Positions 27,408 through 37,410 of a stretch of DNA of 64,000 nt are shown one piece after another. Both the position numbers and the translations under genes were made by a program. The notes beneath the pieces were generated by a model. It did no database searches. It was not told the DNA's origin and was given only the letters and a program-made list of their open reading frames with translations. Location: the NCBI RefSeq assembly GCF_000020585.3, contig NC_011138.3:1581193-1645192 (forward strand). Reading direction: 5' to 3'. Numbering within the stretch: position 1 is the first letter of the stretch; the number at the start of each line of letters is the position of its first letter. This DNA comes from Alteromonas mediterranea DE. GTDB taxonomy: Bacteria > Pseudomonadota > Gammaproteobacteria > Enterobacterales > Alteromonadaceae.

Positions 27408-27816
27408 AAAGTATCGATAGATATTGTGTTATTTAAGCGTAGGGCATTAGCGTCGCCTAAGTTGTGATAGAAAACAAGTTTAGCTATCGGCTTTAAACGC
27501 CTACCTATCCTAACGGTGATATCAACTGATAGAGCGCGGTAAAGCGCAATCGTTTACAAGGCGTACTTTGCGCGAGGTTCGCCTTGTTTTAAGCAAGCGA
27601 AGTGTTATAAGTCCGCTATTGCTGTAGACAGCAATGAACGACCTTAATTTACGATGTTTTAAGCTGACGCTTTGTTGTGTAACCCATCAATGCAAAAAGT
27701 CTAAGGCTATCTCCGTTCCTTGTTATACCTATTTAATATGAAACACGCATTGCAATAGTGCGGGCATTTGGCAAAATGCGTTCTAGTTGAAGGTTAATAA
27801 AAGTGTAAAACGAAGA
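27408..27816. other. 409-bp gap between cytochrome b561 and dapB
   Basis: No gene is seen. It holds divergent promoters and an unattached terminator-like hairpin: ACAAGGCG (27556-27563) with CGCCTTGT (27580-27587) followed by TTT on the plus strand. With no plus-strand gene upstream, this hairpin could end an unannotated small RNA starting after about 27410. Confidence 0.4.
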
Positions 27817-28620
27817 ATGAAAGTAGGTTTGTTTGGCGCCAATGGGCGCATGGGTCGTGTACTAATCGAAGCGCTTGACTTAAGCGACGATGCCGAGTTG
27901 AGTGTTGCTACCGTGCGCGATGATTCACCGTGGGTAGGCCTAAACGTAGGTGAACTCGCCGGCATAGGCAAAAAAGAGATTGATTGTTCTGCACTTTCTA
28001 GCTTAAGCGGTAGCGATGCAGACGTAATGATCGACTTCACCTTACCATCTGTTATTGAGAGTAACCTATCTTGGTGTGTTGAAAATACTATGCCTGTTGT
28101 TATTGGCACAACGGGTTTAAACGATGAGCAGTTAGCTGCACTCGATGAAGCTGCCAAGCATATTCCTATTGTTTTCGCCGCTAATTACAGTGTAGGGGTG
28201 AACTTAATGTTGTCCTTAGTACGCCAAGCTGCAAGTGTGCTAGGCGAAACAGCCGATATAGAAATTACCGAAGCTCACCACAGGTTTAAACAAGACGCAC
28301 CATCAGGCACGGCGATGGCCATTGGTGAAGCCATTGCTGACGAACTAGGCCGGGATTTGAAAACCTGTGCCGTGTATGGACGTGAAGGTAAAGAGCCAGA
28401 GCGAGATCAAGGCACTATTGGTTTTGCAACGGTAAGAGCAGGAGATATTGTTGGTGAGCACACCGCGCTTTTTGCCGATATCGGGGAGCGTTTGGAAATA
28501 ACGCACAAAGCATCAAGTCGCTTAACTTTTGCTAAAGGTGCAGTTCATGCGGCTAAATGGTTGTACGGAAAACAACCTGGTCTATACTCCATGGTTGATG
28601 TGCTCAATTTGAAGCTTTAA
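27817..28620 (+). CDS. dapB: 4-hydroxy-tetrahydrodipicolinate reductase
   Basis: Reduces 4-hydroxy-tetrahydrodipicolinate with NAD(P)H in lysine and diaminopimelate synthesis. The 267-residue product has GANGRMGR (7-14) as the cofactor loop, EAHHRFKQDAPSGTA as the catalytic signature, and ends near the family's usual length. The ATG at 27817 gives MKVGLFGANG; an earlier TTG frame start is rejected. It precedes carAB, as in many gammaproteobacteria, but a 352-bp region with its own promoter separates them. Confidence 0.97.
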   Translation: MKVGLFGANGRMGRVLIEALDLSDDAELSVATVRDDSPWVGLNVGELAGIGKKEIDCSALSSLSGSDADVMIDFTLPSVIESNLSWCVENTMPVVIGTTGLNDEQLAALDEAAKHIPIVFAANYSVGVNLMLSLVRQAASVLGETADIEITEAHHRFKQDAPSGTAMAIGEAIADELGRDLKTCAVYGREGKEPERDQGTIGFATVRAGDIVGEHTALFADIGERLEITHKASSRLTFAKGAVHAAKWLYGKQPGLYSMVDVLNLKL

Positions 28621-28768
28621 TTTGCCTTAAAAGCTAATCCGTTTTTGGGGCGTTATGAAAGTGTTTAACCTTAAGTTGCACTTTTATTGAGCTATAAGCT
28701 GTACTTTCAGTGGTTCTGGGCAAAAATGGTGGTAAAGGCGTTATTTTAGTAAATTATCACAAATAAAT

Positions 28769-28796
28769 TTGCCATTTTCAGTGAGTCATGTATACT
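28769..28796 (+). promoter_or_regulatory. Sigma-70 promoter of carAB
   Basis: TTGCCA (28769-28774), 16-bp spacer, TATACT (28791-28796). Transcription should begin near 28803, giving a leader of about 170 nt before the carA start. Confidence 0.7.
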
Positions 28797-28876
28797 CGCC
28801 GGAATTTGCCAGAATTTCGTATTCTGAGGCTGCCAAACCTGCTGAAGAGTACGGTTTTATTAGCTGCAAAGATCGT

Positions 28877-28914
28877 AAAACGGGATGTATTGTTATCAAT
28901 AACTCCCGTTTTTT
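28877..28914 (+). terminator. Attenuator-like hairpin in the carAB leader
   Basis: AAAACGGGA (28877-28885) pairs with TCCCGTTTT (28904-28912), with an inner GTTAT/ATAAC stem and a following T-run. It lies between the promoter and the carA start, so it would stop transcription unless bypassed. This fits pyrimidine- or arginine-responsive attenuation, but the sensing mechanism is not visible. Confidence 0.7.
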
Positions 28915-28972
28915 GTGGGGTTTGTGCAAAAAACTGCACAAACACATAGTTATCCTTAATCTGGAGGTTGAC

Positions 28973-30103
28973 TTGGCTAATTCTGCCCTTTTGGTGTTAG
29001 AGGATGGTTCTGTTTTTAAAGGTACGGCGATAGGCGCTACAGGCTCCGCCGTCGGGGAAGTCGTTTTTAATACTTCCATGACCGGCTATCAAGAAATTCT
29101 CACCGACCCATCCTACGCTGAACAAATCATCACACTTACCTATCCACACATTGGCAACACCGGCACTAACGAAGAAGACGTCGAAGCAGATAAAATCTGG
29201 TCGAAAGGTCTAATCATCCGTGACCTACCTCTTGTTGCTAGTAACTTTCGTCAACAGCAAACATTGTCTGAATACCTAAAAGCGAAAGGCGTTGTGGGTA
29301 TTGCTGACATAGATACCCGACGTTTAACGCGTATCTTACGAGACAAAGGTGCACAAAATGGCTGCATCATTTGCTCAGATGAATTAGACGAGTCTAGTGC
29401 ACTGGCGCAAGCAAAAGATTTTCCTGGCCTTAAAGGCATGGATTTGGCGAAAGTAGTAAGTATTACTGAGCCGAAAACATGGACAGAAGGTAGCTGGGAG
29501 CTTGGCAAAGGTTATGTAACGCCAAGCGAAACAAAATATCACGTTGTGGCATACGACTACGGCGTAAAAAACAATATTCTTCGCATGTTAGCCGACCGCG
29601 GTTGTAAAATAACGTTGGTTCCAGCACAAACACCTGCTGAAGAGGTATTAGCCCTAAATCCAGATGGTGTATTCCTGTCGAACGGTCCTGGCGACCCTGA
29701 GCCATGTGACTATGCAATTACGGCTATCAAAACCATCGTTGAAACCGGTGTACCTGTGTTTGGTATCTGTCTTGGCCACCAACTTCTTGCTATTGCAAGC
29801 GGTGCTAAAACAGTGAAGATGAAGTTTGGTCACCATGGTGCAAACCATCCGGTTAAAGACCTAAAGCGCAATGTAGTTATGATCACTAGCCAAAACCACG
29901 GGTTTGCGGTTGATGAGTCTAGCTTGCCAGATAACCTAGAAGTAACTCACATTTCGTTGTTCGACAAGTCGTTGCAGGGTATTCACCGCACCGACAAGCC
30001 TGCGTTTAGTTTCCAGGGTCACCCTGAAGCGAGCCCAGGTCCTCATGAAGCGGCACCGTTATTCGACCACTTCATTGAACTTATTGAACAACACAAGCAG
30101 TAG
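28973..30103 (+). CDS. carA: Carbamoyl-phosphate synthase small subunit
   Basis: Glutamine-hydrolysing subunit that feeds ammonia to CarB for arginine and pyrimidine synthesis. 376 residues. The class I amidotransferase domain has the nucleophile cysteine in [13 protein letters not shown] and a His/Glu pair in QGHPEASPG. The start is a TTG at 28973 preceded by GGAGG 5 nt away, giving the expected N-terminus ([13 protein letters not shown] with the first residue read as Met); longer frames upstream cover the leader hairpin and are rejected. carB follows after 13 bp. Confidence 0.97.
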   Translation: MANSALLVLEDGSVFKGTAIGATGSAVGEVVFNTSMTGYQEILTDPSYAEQIITLTYPHIGNTGTNEEDVEADKIWSKGLIIRDLPLVASNFRQQQTLSEYLKAKGVVGIADIDTRRLTRILRDKGAQNGCIICSDELDESSALAQAKDFPGLKGMDLAKVVSITEPKTWTEGSWELGKGYVTPSETKYHVVAYDYGVKNNILRMLADRGCKITLVPAQTPAEEVLALNPDGVFLSNGPGDPEPCDYAITAIKTIVETGVPVFGICLGHQLLAIASGAKTVKMKFGHHGANHPVKDLKRNVVMITSQNHGFAVDESSLPDNLEVTHISLFDKSLQGIHRTDKPAFSFQGHPEASPGPHEAAPLFDHFIELIEQHKQ

Positions 30104-30116
30104 GAATTAGCCCGCT

Positions 30117-33100
30117 ATGCCAAAACGTACCGACATAAAAAGTATTCTTATCATTGGTGCTGGCCCTATTGTAATCGGCCAGGCTTGTGAATTCGACTAT
30201 TCAGGCGCGCAAGCGTGTAAAGCCCTTCGCGAAGAAGGCTACCGTGTTATTTTGGTTAACTCTAACCCAGCAACCATCATGACCGACCCAGAAATGGCAG
30301 ATGCGACTTACATCGAGCCTATTCACTGGGAAGTAGTACGCAAAATTATCGAAAAAGAACGTCCAGACGCCATTCTTCCTACTATGGGTGGGCAAACAGC
30401 CCTTAACTGTGCGCTAGAGCTTGATAAGCACGGTGTACTAGAAGAATTTGGCTGTGAGCTTATTGGCGCAACGGCTGACGCTATCGATAAGGCGGAAAAC
30501 CGTGAACGCTTTGACCAAGCGATGAAAAACATTGGCCTTGAGTGTCCACGTGCGGAAATCGCCCACAGCATGGACGAAGCGCACGATGTGCTAAGTCGCA
30601 TCGGCTTCCCATGTATCATTCGTCCTTCATTCACCATGGGCGGAACCGGCGGTGGTATTGCCTACAACATTGATGAGTTCAATGAAATTTGTACCCGCGG
30701 CCTCGACCTTTCCCCCACCAACGAACTTCTTATTGATGAGTCGTTACTTGGCTGGAAAGAATACGAGATGGAAGTAGTACGCGATAAGGCAGATAACTGC
30801 ATTATTGTTTGTACAATTGAAAACTTCGATCCAATGGGGGTTCATACGGGCGACTCTATCACTGTTGCCCCAGCGCAAACCCTTACCGACAAAGAATTCC
30901 AGATTATGCGTAATGCAGCGATGGCTGTACTACGTGAAATTGGTGTTGAAACCGGTGGTTCAAACGTACAGTTTGGCGTAGACCCTAAAACCGGTCGTAT
31001 GGTTATCATCGAAATGAACCCGCGTGTATCGCGTTCATCGGCGCTAGCCTCTAAAGCAACGGGCTTCCCGATTGCGAAAGTGGCTGCGAAGTTAGCAGTA
31101 GGTTACACCCTAGATGAGCTAGCTAACGACATCACTGGCGGTTTAACGCCGGCGTCGTTTGAACCGTCAATCGATTACGTTGTCACTAAGATCCCTCGCT
31201 TCAACTTTGAAAAGTTTGCCGGTGCTAACGACCGTCTCACCACACAGATGAAGTCAGTGGGCGAGGTGATGGCGATTGGTCGTAACCAACAAGAGTCGTT
31301 ACAAAAAGCCCTTCGTGGTCTTGAAGTTGGTGCGTCAGGTTTGAACCCAATGGTTGACCTTGAAGACCCTGAGTCGCGCAATAAAGTCGTTTACGAACTT
31401 CGCCAGCCGGGTGCAGAGCGTATTTGGTACATTGGCGATGCATTCCGTATGGGCATGAGCGTTGAAGAAGTGTTCAACCTTACCAATATTGACCGCTGGT
31501 ATTTAGTGCAGCTAGAAGATCTTATTCTTCTTGAAGCGAAAGTGGCAGAACTTGGTTTGCCGGGTATTGATGCTGACTTTATGCGCGCGCTAAAGCGCAA
31601 AGGTTTCTCAGATGCACGTCTTGCTGAGCTGACCAAAGTGGCAGAAAGCGATATTCGTGAAGCTCGTCGCGGTTTTGGCATTTCTCCAGTGTACAAGCGC
31701 GTAGATACGTGTGCCGCAGAGTTCTCTACCAGCACGGCTTATATGTATTCGACCTATGACGAAGAGTGTGAAGCTGCGCCAACCGATAAAGAGAAAATCA
31801 TGGTATTGGGCGGTGGCCCTAACCGTATCGGTCAAGGCATTGAATTCGATTATTGCTGCGTTCACGCGGCGCTTTCAATGCGTGAAGACGGTTACGAGAC
31901 CATTATGGTTAACTGTAACCCTGAAACGGTGTCTACTGACTACGACACGTCAGATCGCTTGTATTTCGAACCAGTAACGCTGGAAGATGTACTTGAAATC
32001 GTTGCTAAAGAGCAGCCAAAAGGCGTTATCGTACAGTACGGTGGTCAAACGCCTCTTAAACTTGCTCGTGCCCTAGAAGCAGCAGGCGTACCGGTTATCG
32101 GTACCTCACCTGAAGCGATTGACCGTGCTGAAGACCGTGAGCGTTTCCAGCAAATGGTGAACAAGCTTAATCTTAAGCAGCCTGCGAATGCGACAGTAAC
32201 TAACGTCGAGCAAGCGCTAACTATGGCTGAAGAGATTGGCTTCCCGCTGGTTGTTCGTCCAAGCTACGTGTTAGGTGGACGTGCGATGGAAATCGTTTAC
32301 GACATTAAAGACCTTAAGCGTTATCTAAACGAAGCGGTTAAAGTGTCTAACGACGCGCCCGTATTGCTAGACCGTTTCCTAGATGACGCTATCGAAGTGG
32401 ATATCGATGCTATATGCGACGGTAAAGAGGTTGTGATTGGCGGTATCATGGAACACATCGAACAAGCGGGTGTTCACTCTGGTGACTCTGCATGTTCACT
32501 GCCTCCGCATTCACTCCCCAAAGACATCCAGGACGTGATGCGCGAGCAGGTAAAAGCCATGGCGCTAGAGCTTGGCGTAGTGGGGCTAATGAATACCCAG
32601 TTTGCGATAAAAGACGGCGAAGTTTACCTAATCGAGGTTAACCCGCGTGCAGCGCGTACGGTACCTTTCGTATCAAAAGCCACGGGCATTCCTCTTGCTA
32701 AAGTTGCGGCACGTGCAATGGCGGGCGTAAGCTTGGCAGAGCAGGGCGTAACTGAAGAAGTGATCCCACCTTTCTACTCGGTGAAAGAAGTGGTACTTCC
32801 GTTTGCTAAGTTCCAAGGTGTTGACCCACTGTTAGGCCCAGAAATGCGCTCAACTGGTGAAGTTATGGGTGTTGGCGATACGTTTGAAGAAGCGTACGCT
32901 AAAGCGAACCTTGGCGCAGGCGCGCCACTGCCGAAAGAAGGTAAAGCACTTATCTCTGTGCGTGAAACTGACAAGCCGAAAATTATCGAGCTAGCTAAGG
33001 CCCTTGTTGCGGCTGGGTTCAGTATTGAAGCCACGCGCGGTACAGCAACGACCTTGTACGATGCAGGTATAATGAGCACGGTGGTGAATAAGCTATCTGA

Positions 33101-33338
33101 AGGCCGACCTAACATTGTTGATGCTATCAAAAACGGTGAATACGCTTATTTGATAAATACAACAGAAGGTCGCCAAGCGATTACCGATTCAGTTTACATA
33201 CGTCGTGAAGCCTTGGTGAACAAGGTTACCTATACCACCACGATGAATGCAGCGTTTGCAACTATTCGCGCTAAGTCTGCTGATGACCGCAATAAAGTGG
33301 CTTCAGTTCAAGAACTGCACGCTAGGCTTAAACACTGA
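30117..33338 (+). CDS. carB: Carbamoyl-phosphate synthase large subunit
   Basis: 1073 residues, the same length as E. coli CarB. Two homologous ATP-grasp halves are visible ([11 protein letters not shown] and [10 protein letters not shown] in the first; [17 protein letters not shown] and [28 protein letters not shown] in the second), followed by the MGS-like allosteric domain (about 935-1073). Makes carbamoyl phosphate from bicarbonate, ammonia and two ATP with CarA. A perfect 9-bp inverted repeat and then a strong terminator follow. Confidence 0.99.
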   Translation: MPKRTDIKSILIIGAGPIVIGQACEFDYSGAQACKALREEGYRVILVNSNPATIMTDPEMADATYIEPIHWEVVRKIIEKERPDAILPTMGGQTALNCALELDKHGVLEEFGCELIGATADAIDKAENRERFDQAMKNIGLECPRAEIAHSMDEAHDVLSRIGFPCIIRPSFTMGGTGGGIAYNIDEFNEICTRGLDLSPTNELLIDESLLGWKEYEMEVVRDKADNCIIVCTIENFDPMGVHTGDSITVAPAQTLTDKEFQIMRNAAMAVLREIGVETGGSNVQFGVDPKTGRMVIIEMNPRVSRSSALASKATGFPIAKVAAKLAVGYTLDELANDITGGLTPASFEPSIDYVVTKIPRFNFEKFAGANDRLTTQMKSVGEVMAIGRNQQESLQKALRGLEVGASGLNPMVDLEDPESRNKVVYELRQPGAERIWYIGDAFRMGMSVEEVFNLTNIDRWYLVQLEDLILLEAKVAELGLPGIDADFMRALKRKGFSDARLAELTKVAESDIREARRGFGISPVYKRVDTCAAEFSTSTAYMYSTYDEECEAAPTDKEKIMVLGGGPNRIGQGIEFDYCCVHAALSMREDGYETIMVNCNPETVSTDYDTSDRLYFEPVTLEDVLEIVAKEQPKGVIVQYGGQTPLKLARALEAAGVPVIGTSPEAIDRAEDRERFQQMVNKLNLKQPANATVTNVEQALTMAEEIGFPLVVRPSYVLGGRAMEIVYDIKDLKRYLNEAVKVSNDAPVLLDRFLDDAIEVDIDAICDGKEVVIGGIMEHIEQAGVHSGDSACSLPPHSLPKDIQDVMREQVKAMALELGVVGLMNTQFAIKDGEVYLIEVNPRAARTVPFVSKATGIPLAKVAARAMAGVSLAEQGVTEEVIPPFYSVKEVVLPFAKFQGVDPLLGPEMRSTGEVMGVGDTFEEAYAKANLGAGAPLPKEGKALISVRETDKPKIIELAKALVAAGFSIEATRGTATTLYDAGIMSTVVNKLSEGRPNIVDAIKNGEYAYLINTTEGRQAITDSVYIRREALVNKVTYTTTMNAAFATIRAKSADDRNKVASVQELHARLKH

Positions 33339-33346
33339 TGACATAC

Positions 33347-33369
33347 GCTAGGATACGAGGTATCCTAGC
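33347..33369 (+). other. 9-bp perfect inverted repeat after carB
   Basis: GCTAGGATA (33347-33355) and TATCCTAGC (33361-33369). It lacks a T-tract and probably adds 3' end structure just before the terminator. Confidence 0.5.
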
Positions 33370-33395
33370 AATATTACATTTGTGTGAATCAATAA

Positions 33396-33421
33396 AAAGT
33401 GCGCCTTTGCGGCGCACTTTT
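33396..33421 (+). terminator. Intrinsic terminator of carAB
   Basis: AAAGTGCGCC (33396-33405), loop TTTGC, GGCGCACTTT (33411-33420), then T. Confidence 0.88.
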
Positions 33422-33455
33422 CTGTTTAAATTACAAGCTAAGTGAGACGGTATTC

Positions 33456-33932
33456 ATGAGTCAGTATCCAATGACGGCGCGCGGCGCTCAAATGCTGCGT
33501 GACGAATTAAACGAACTTAAAACAAAAACACGCCCACGTATAATCGAGTCGATTGCCGAAGCACGTGAGCATGGTGATTTGAAAGAAAATGCTGAGTATC
33601 ACGCCGCACGTGAACAGCAAAGCTTTTGCGAAGGCCGCATTCAGGACATCGAAGGCAAACTTTCAAACGCCCAGATCATCGATGTCACTAAGATGGAAAA
33701 TACGGGGAAAGTTATTTTCGGTACAACCGTAACCATCTTAAACGTTGATAGCGATGAAGAAACGACCTACCGCATCGTAGGCGACGATGAAGCTGATATT
33801 AAGAACAATCTTATTTCAGTAAATTCACCTATTGCTCGCGGCCTTATTGGTAAAGAGCTTGATGATACAGTAACCATTCAAACGCCTTCTGGCACGGTTG
33901 AAGTTGAAATCATCGAAGTTGAATATATTTAA
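33456..33932 (+). CDS. greA: Transcription elongation factor GreA
   Basis: 158 residues, identical in length to E. coli GreA. It has the N-terminal coiled coil (about 5-75, [20 protein letters not shown], bearing the acidic tip that enters the polymerase secondary channel) and a C-terminal FKBP-like domain. It rescues backtracked RNA polymerase by stimulating transcript cleavage. The start [10 protein letters not shown] is the conserved one; an upstream extension through the terminator is rejected. It follows carB as in many relatives. Confidence 0.98.
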   Translation: MSQYPMTARGAQMLRDELNELKTKTRPRIIESIAEAREHGDLKENAEYHAAREQQSFCEGRIQDIEGKLSNAQIIDVTKMENTGKVIFGTTVTILNVDSDEETTYRIVGDDEADIKNNLISVNSPIARGLIGKELDDTVTIQTPSGTVEVEIIEVEYI

Positions 33933-34193
33933 GTTGCCAAGCCAGCAGTAGCATACTGCTGGCGCTTTCCTTCCGCCCGCGTTCATAAGCACTCTATCTT
34001 TCGCGTTTGTTAATTCCGCATTTTTGACCATTCTTTACATATTCCTATTTCTCAATTAGTTCCTATCATTCCACTGTTTTTAACCCGTTTAAACGAGAGT
34101 TAGTGGTAGAAAGTAAGCAAGCTTTGGTTAGTATTACCAATAGCGTACTATAAGGTTATACAGTGATTGTTCTTGCGATAATAAGGAGTAATT

Positions 34194-34733
34194 GTGTCTG
34201 ACATACAAACGCTAGACTCAAAAGTAGTGTACGAAAACAAATGGCTACGGTTAAGAGAAGATAGAATTCGTCGCAGCAGCGGAAACGAAGGTATATATGG
34301 GGTGGTAGAAAAACCCGATTTTGCCATCATTCTACCTATTGAAGGTGACACCGTTTATATGGTGGAGCAGTACCGCTATACGATTAAACAACGTCAGCTT
34401 GAGCTCCCGCAAGGCGCTTGGGAGGCTAATCCGGACGCTGATCCTATAGAACTCGCAAAGGGTGAACTTGAGGAAGAGACTGGGTTAATCGCAGATTCAA
34501 TGGAGTACGTTGGCTTTCAATATTTAGCCTATGGCTTTTGTAACCAAGGCTATCATATCTATATAGCTAAGGGGCTAACACAGGGCGCACAGAAACTCGA
34601 CGTAGAAGAGGAAGACCTACGTGTGGTGCCTCTCGCATTAAGCGAACTCAAACAAAAAATTCTTAGCGGGGAAATTAAAGATGCAAGCACCTGCAACGCA
34701 GTGGGGCTCGCAACGCTAAAGGGGCTCATATAA
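34194..34733 (+). CDS. Nudix hydrolase, ADP-ribose pyrophosphatase-like
   Basis: 179-residue Nudix protein of the ADP-sugar diphosphatase group (YMVEQYRYTIKQRQLELPQG is typical of that group). It starts with GTG, with AAGGAG 5 nt upstream. The Nudix box reads AKGELEEETGL: the metal-binding EExxEE-type glutamates remain, but the usual arginine is glycine and the first part of the box is two residues longer than the consensus. Activity is likely but the substrate is uncertain. It is a single gene. Confidence 0.85.
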   Translation: MSDIQTLDSKVVYENKWLRLREDRIRRSSGNEGIYGVVEKPDFAIILPIEGDTVYMVEQYRYTIKQRQLELPQGAWEANPDADPIELAKGELEEETGLIADSMEYVGFQYLAYGFCNQGYHIYIAKGLTQGAQKLDVEEEDLRVVPLALSELKQKILSGEIKDASTCNAVGLATLKGLI

Positions 34734-34818
34734 GGCGCTGATAAATAGCCTGTTACAATTTGAATGCTGTGTTAACCTTTTATTCGGGCTAGGATGCATT
34801 AAAAATTAGGAGAGTTGT

Positions 34819-35211
34819 ATGGAATACAAAGGAAGTTTTGCCATTACCAAGTGGGACGAAGATACGCTTACGGAAAAGCCTGAGGGAGTTAAGACGTCTC
34901 ACGCTACTATTGCGCAGACCTACTCTGGTGATATGAGCGGCGAGTCCAGTCTTGAACTTTTAATGTCTTATCAATCCCAGTTAGCAGCAAAATTCACTGG
35001 ATTTGAAACCTTTATTGGCGCAGTAAACGGGATGCGTGGTGCGGTAACGTTTTTGCACCATGGTAAATTTGAAAATGGTGTTGCTAGCAGCGATTTTAGC
35101 GTTGTAGAAGGCTCTGCAACTGGAGAGTTGGCGGGCAAAGTAATTAGTGGGAGTTTTGTATCTGGCGAGTCAGGGAAGGCAAACTATGTGATTGAGGTAC
35201 TCGATAGTTAG
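34819..35211 (+). CDS. DUF3224-family protein
   Basis: 130-residue cytosolic protein matching the DUF3224 (allene-oxide-cyclase-like barrel) family as I recall it: KGSFAITKWDEDTL at the start, SYQSQLAAKFTGFETFIGAVNGMRGAV in the middle and a Gly-rich C-terminal half. No catalytic residues can be assigned. AGGAG precedes the ATG. It converges on the small heat-shock gene across a terminator. Function unknown. Confidence 0.75.
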   Translation: MEYKGSFAITKWDEDTLTEKPEGVKTSHATIAQTYSGDMSGESSLELLMSYQSQLAAKFTGFETFIGAVNGMRGAVTFLHHGKFENGVASSDFSVVEGSATGELAGKVISGSFVSGESGKANYVIEVLDS

Positions 35212-35260
35212 GTGTTTTTAACAGGCCGTTTTTGTTCCCTAATTAATGCATCTAACGCGC

Positions 35261-35285
35261 AAAAAAACGGCGCCGTAAGGCGCCG
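35261..35285 (-). terminator. Intrinsic terminator of the small heat-shock gene
   Basis: CGGCGCC (35268-35274), loop GTAA, GGCGCCG (35279-35285); on the minus strand seven T residues follow (35267-35261). Confidence 0.9.
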
Positions 35286-35320
35286 CTAAAAGTTGGGAAA
35301 CAAACCAAGAAACAATTAAT

Positions 35321-35770
35321 TTAGTTTTCGAGTAATCGAGAACCAATCTCTATTTGACGAGGCTTCTTGGCTTCAGGTATGACTCGCTCCATATCGATGT
35401 GTAATAAGCCATTTTCCATATCAGCGGCTAACACTTTTACGTGATCGCCAAGCTGGAATTTACGCTCAAAATTGCGCTCGGAAATGCCTTTATGTAAGAA
35501 CTTGCGTTCTTTATTTTCCTTGTCTTCCCCTTCAGCTTTCTTAGTGCCTGTGATTGATAGTGTGTTTTCTACAACCTCAATAGTCACATCATCTTTACTG
35601 AAGCCCGCAATGGCCATGGTTACACGATATTTGTCATCGCCAAGTAACTCAATGTTGTAAGGCGGGTAGGTGCTTTGTTTTTCTGCTCGAGACGCCGCAT
35701 CCACAAGAGATGCAAGATGATCAGAACCAATAAATGAACGGTAAAGTGGAGATAGATCGATAGTACGCAT
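35321..35770 (-). CDS. ibpA: Small heat-shock protein, IbpA type
   Basis: 149-residue Hsp20 holdase. The N-terminus MRTIDLSPLYRSFIGSDHL is characteristic of IbpA/B; the alpha-crystallin domain (about 38-125) includes YRVTMAIAGFSKDDVTIEV and ends with FERKFQLGDHVKVLAADMENGLLHI; the C-terminus carries the IEI-type anchor (RQIEIG). It prevents aggregation and hands clients to DnaK. Start 35770 is chosen: GAGGAT lies 8 nt before it, while an ATG two codons earlier is too close. Its control region carries a sigma-32 promoter and a ROSE-like RNA thermometer. Confidence 0.95.
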   Translation of the reverse strand: MRTIDLSPLYRSFIGSDHLASLVDAASRAEKQSTYPPYNIELLGDDKYRVTMAIAGFSKDDVTIEVVENTLSITGTKKAEGEDKENKERKFLHKGISERNFERKFQLGDHVKVLAADMENGLLHIDMERVIPEAKKPRQIEIGSRLLEN

Positions 35771-35774
35771 AGTC

Positions 35775-35797
35775 ATATCCTCAAAATTAAGCAATAT
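35775..35797 (-). promoter_or_regulatory. ROSE-type RNA thermometer hairpin over the ibpA ribosome site
   Basis: On the minus strand ATA-TTGCT (35797-35790) faces AGGA-TAT (35781-35775) across an 8-nt loop. This reproduces the ROSE element rule U(U/C)GCU against AGGA with the G left unpaired, so the Shine-Dalgarno is closed at low temperature. A larger upstream stem, CGACAAA/TTTGTCG (35859-35865 with 35835-35841) with an inner CTGA/TCAG pair, fits the multi-hairpin ROSE layout. Confidence 0.75.
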
Positions 35798-35869
35798 GTT
35801 TAAAGTTTAAATGCCCCGACATTGCGGCGGCGGTTTTGTCGACCTGACCTTTCAGCGCCGACAAATACT

Positions 35870-35898
35870 ATGTAGGGATAGCCCAAATCTTTTTCAAC
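35870..35898 (-). promoter_or_regulatory. Sigma-32 promoter of ibpA
   Basis: On the minus strand GTTGAAA (-35, 35898-35892), a 14-bp spacer and CCCTACAT (-10, 35877-35870) resemble the RpoH consensus. Start point near 35863, giving a leader of about 93 nt. Confidence 0.65.
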
Positions 35899-36184
35899 AC
35901 GCAATCACTGTATTTTTTGAAAAAAATTTAAAATAATTCTCATCTATATGAATTTATTAGATTTATTTTTTTTAAAATAAGGCGGGTAAAAGAATGGCAA
36001 ACGCGTTTCTTTGATAAAAGCAGGTCGGGTGAAATTAATGAATGAGGATAAAGACCCTAAATTAAACAAGTGTATGCGATGATTTTTATAAAACATTTAG
36101 CATTTGTTTAACCACGTTAATTGATTAGAAATGCTACAATTGGCCAAACACAATGTATTACCACTTTAATTGAAATTACACGAA
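35899..36184. other. A/T-rich divergent region between ibpA and ackA
   Basis: No gene is present. Very AT-rich stretches occur around 35918-35980. A TACAAT -10-like box at 36135-36140 lies 44 bp before the ackA ATG, and the best -35 for it is weak. It should hold the ackA-pta promoter. Confidence 0.35.
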
Positions 36185-37366
36185 ATGAAAAAAGAAGTTA
36201 TTGTTTTGAACTGTGGCAGCTCTTCAGTCAAGTTTGCCATTATTGATGCTGAAACTGGCGAAGCGGGCCTTACTGGAATTGCAGAAGCGTTAGGCAATAG
36301 CGATGCTAGCTTATCTTATAAGCTTAACGGCAAAAAAGAGAAACAAGCCTTACCTGAAAAAGCAGGTCACACCGAAGCGCTTAACGCGATTGCAGAGATA
36401 ATTGCCAGTACAGGTGTTCAACCGATTGCAATCGGCCACCGCGTAGTGCATGGCGGTGAAAAGTTTAAAGGGGCTGCGCTTGTCGACGACAGCGTATTGG
36501 AAGCCATTGAAGATTACGCAAGCATGGCGCCGCTTCACAACATGGCGAATTTAAAAGGTATTGTTACCGCACAGGCGGCTTACCCGGATTTACCGCACGT
36601 AGTGGTGTTTGATACTTCTTTTTTCCAAACTCTGCCTAAGAAAGCCTTTATTTACGCCCTCCCCATGTCGCTGTATCGCGAACACGGCATAAGGCGCTAC
36701 GGTTTTCACGGTACCAGCCATAAGTTTATTCTCGATAGCATGGCAAAAATACTTAATAAGCCGGTATCAGATACCAGTATTATCAGCGCGCATTTAGGTA
36801 ATGGTTGTAGCGTTTCTGCCATCGAAAAAGGGCAGGCGGTAGATACCAGCCTTGGCTTTATTCCTCTCGAAGGTTTGGTAATGGGGACGCGCTGTGGTGA
36901 TATCGATCCAAGCTTGCCAGGTACGCTGCAGAAAAAGTTAGGCAAAACCGCCGATGAAATTAGTGACCTTTTAAACAAACAGTCTGGCTTACTGGGTATT
37001 TCAGAGTTGAGTAATGATTGTAGAACGCTGGAAGACGCCGCCCTTGAAGGTCATGAAGGTGCACTGTTAGCCATTGAAATTTTCTGCTATCGCTTAGCGA
37101 AGTACATTGCTGGTTATATGGTAGCGGTTCCAACGCTAGACGCTATTGTCTTTACAGGCGGTATAGGCGAAAACTCATCGCTTATCAGAGAGACCACCAT
37201 GGGTTACTTTGCTCATTTCGGCATTACGTTAGATGAGCAAAAGAATACGGATGCTCGATTTGGTCAGGGCGGAAAAATATCAGCAGAAAACGCATCGACC
37301 GCCGTTTACGTAGTACCTACTAACGAAGAGTGGGTTATTGCCGCGGAAGCCGCTACGTTCGCGTAA
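36185..37366 (+). CDS. ackA: Acetate kinase
   Basis: 393-residue kinase interconverting acetate + ATP and acetyl phosphate. It shows VLNCGSSSVKFAI at the start (phosphate loop), RRYGFHGTSH, SAHLGNGCSV, DTSLGFIPLEGLVMGTRCGD and FTGGIGENS, all family signatures. The ATG at 36185 gives the conserved MKKEVIVLNCGSSS; a TTG five codons earlier is rejected. pta follows after 44 bp, the classic overflow and acetate-uptake pair. Confidence 0.98.
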   Translation: MKKEVIVLNCGSSSVKFAIIDAETGEAGLTGIAEALGNSDASLSYKLNGKKEKQALPEKAGHTEALNAIAEIIASTGVQPIAIGHRVVHGGEKFKGAALVDDSVLEAIEDYASMAPLHNMANLKGIVTAQAAYPDLPHVVVFDTSFFQTLPKKAFIYALPMSLYREHGIRRYGFHGTSHKFILDSMAKILNKPVSDTSIISAHLGNGCSVSAIEKGQAVDTSLGFIPLEGLVMGTRCGDIDPSLPGTLQKKLGKTADEISDLLNKQSGLLGISELSNDCRTLEDAALEGHEGALLAIEIFCYRLAKYIAGYMVAVPTLDAIVFTGGIGENSSLIRETTMGYFAHFGITLDEQKNTDARFGQGGKISAENASTAVYVVPTNEEWVIAAEAATFA

Positions 37367-37410
37367 TTTGAACACGCAATAGCAATCTGTAAGCTAAAGC
37401 AGGAGTATAT

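Noticed and set aside
28788..28955. 54-codon frame with early arginine codons, a possible carA leader peptide
   Set aside because: Its ATG lies inside the promoter, upstream of the expected transcription start, so it would not be on the mRNA.
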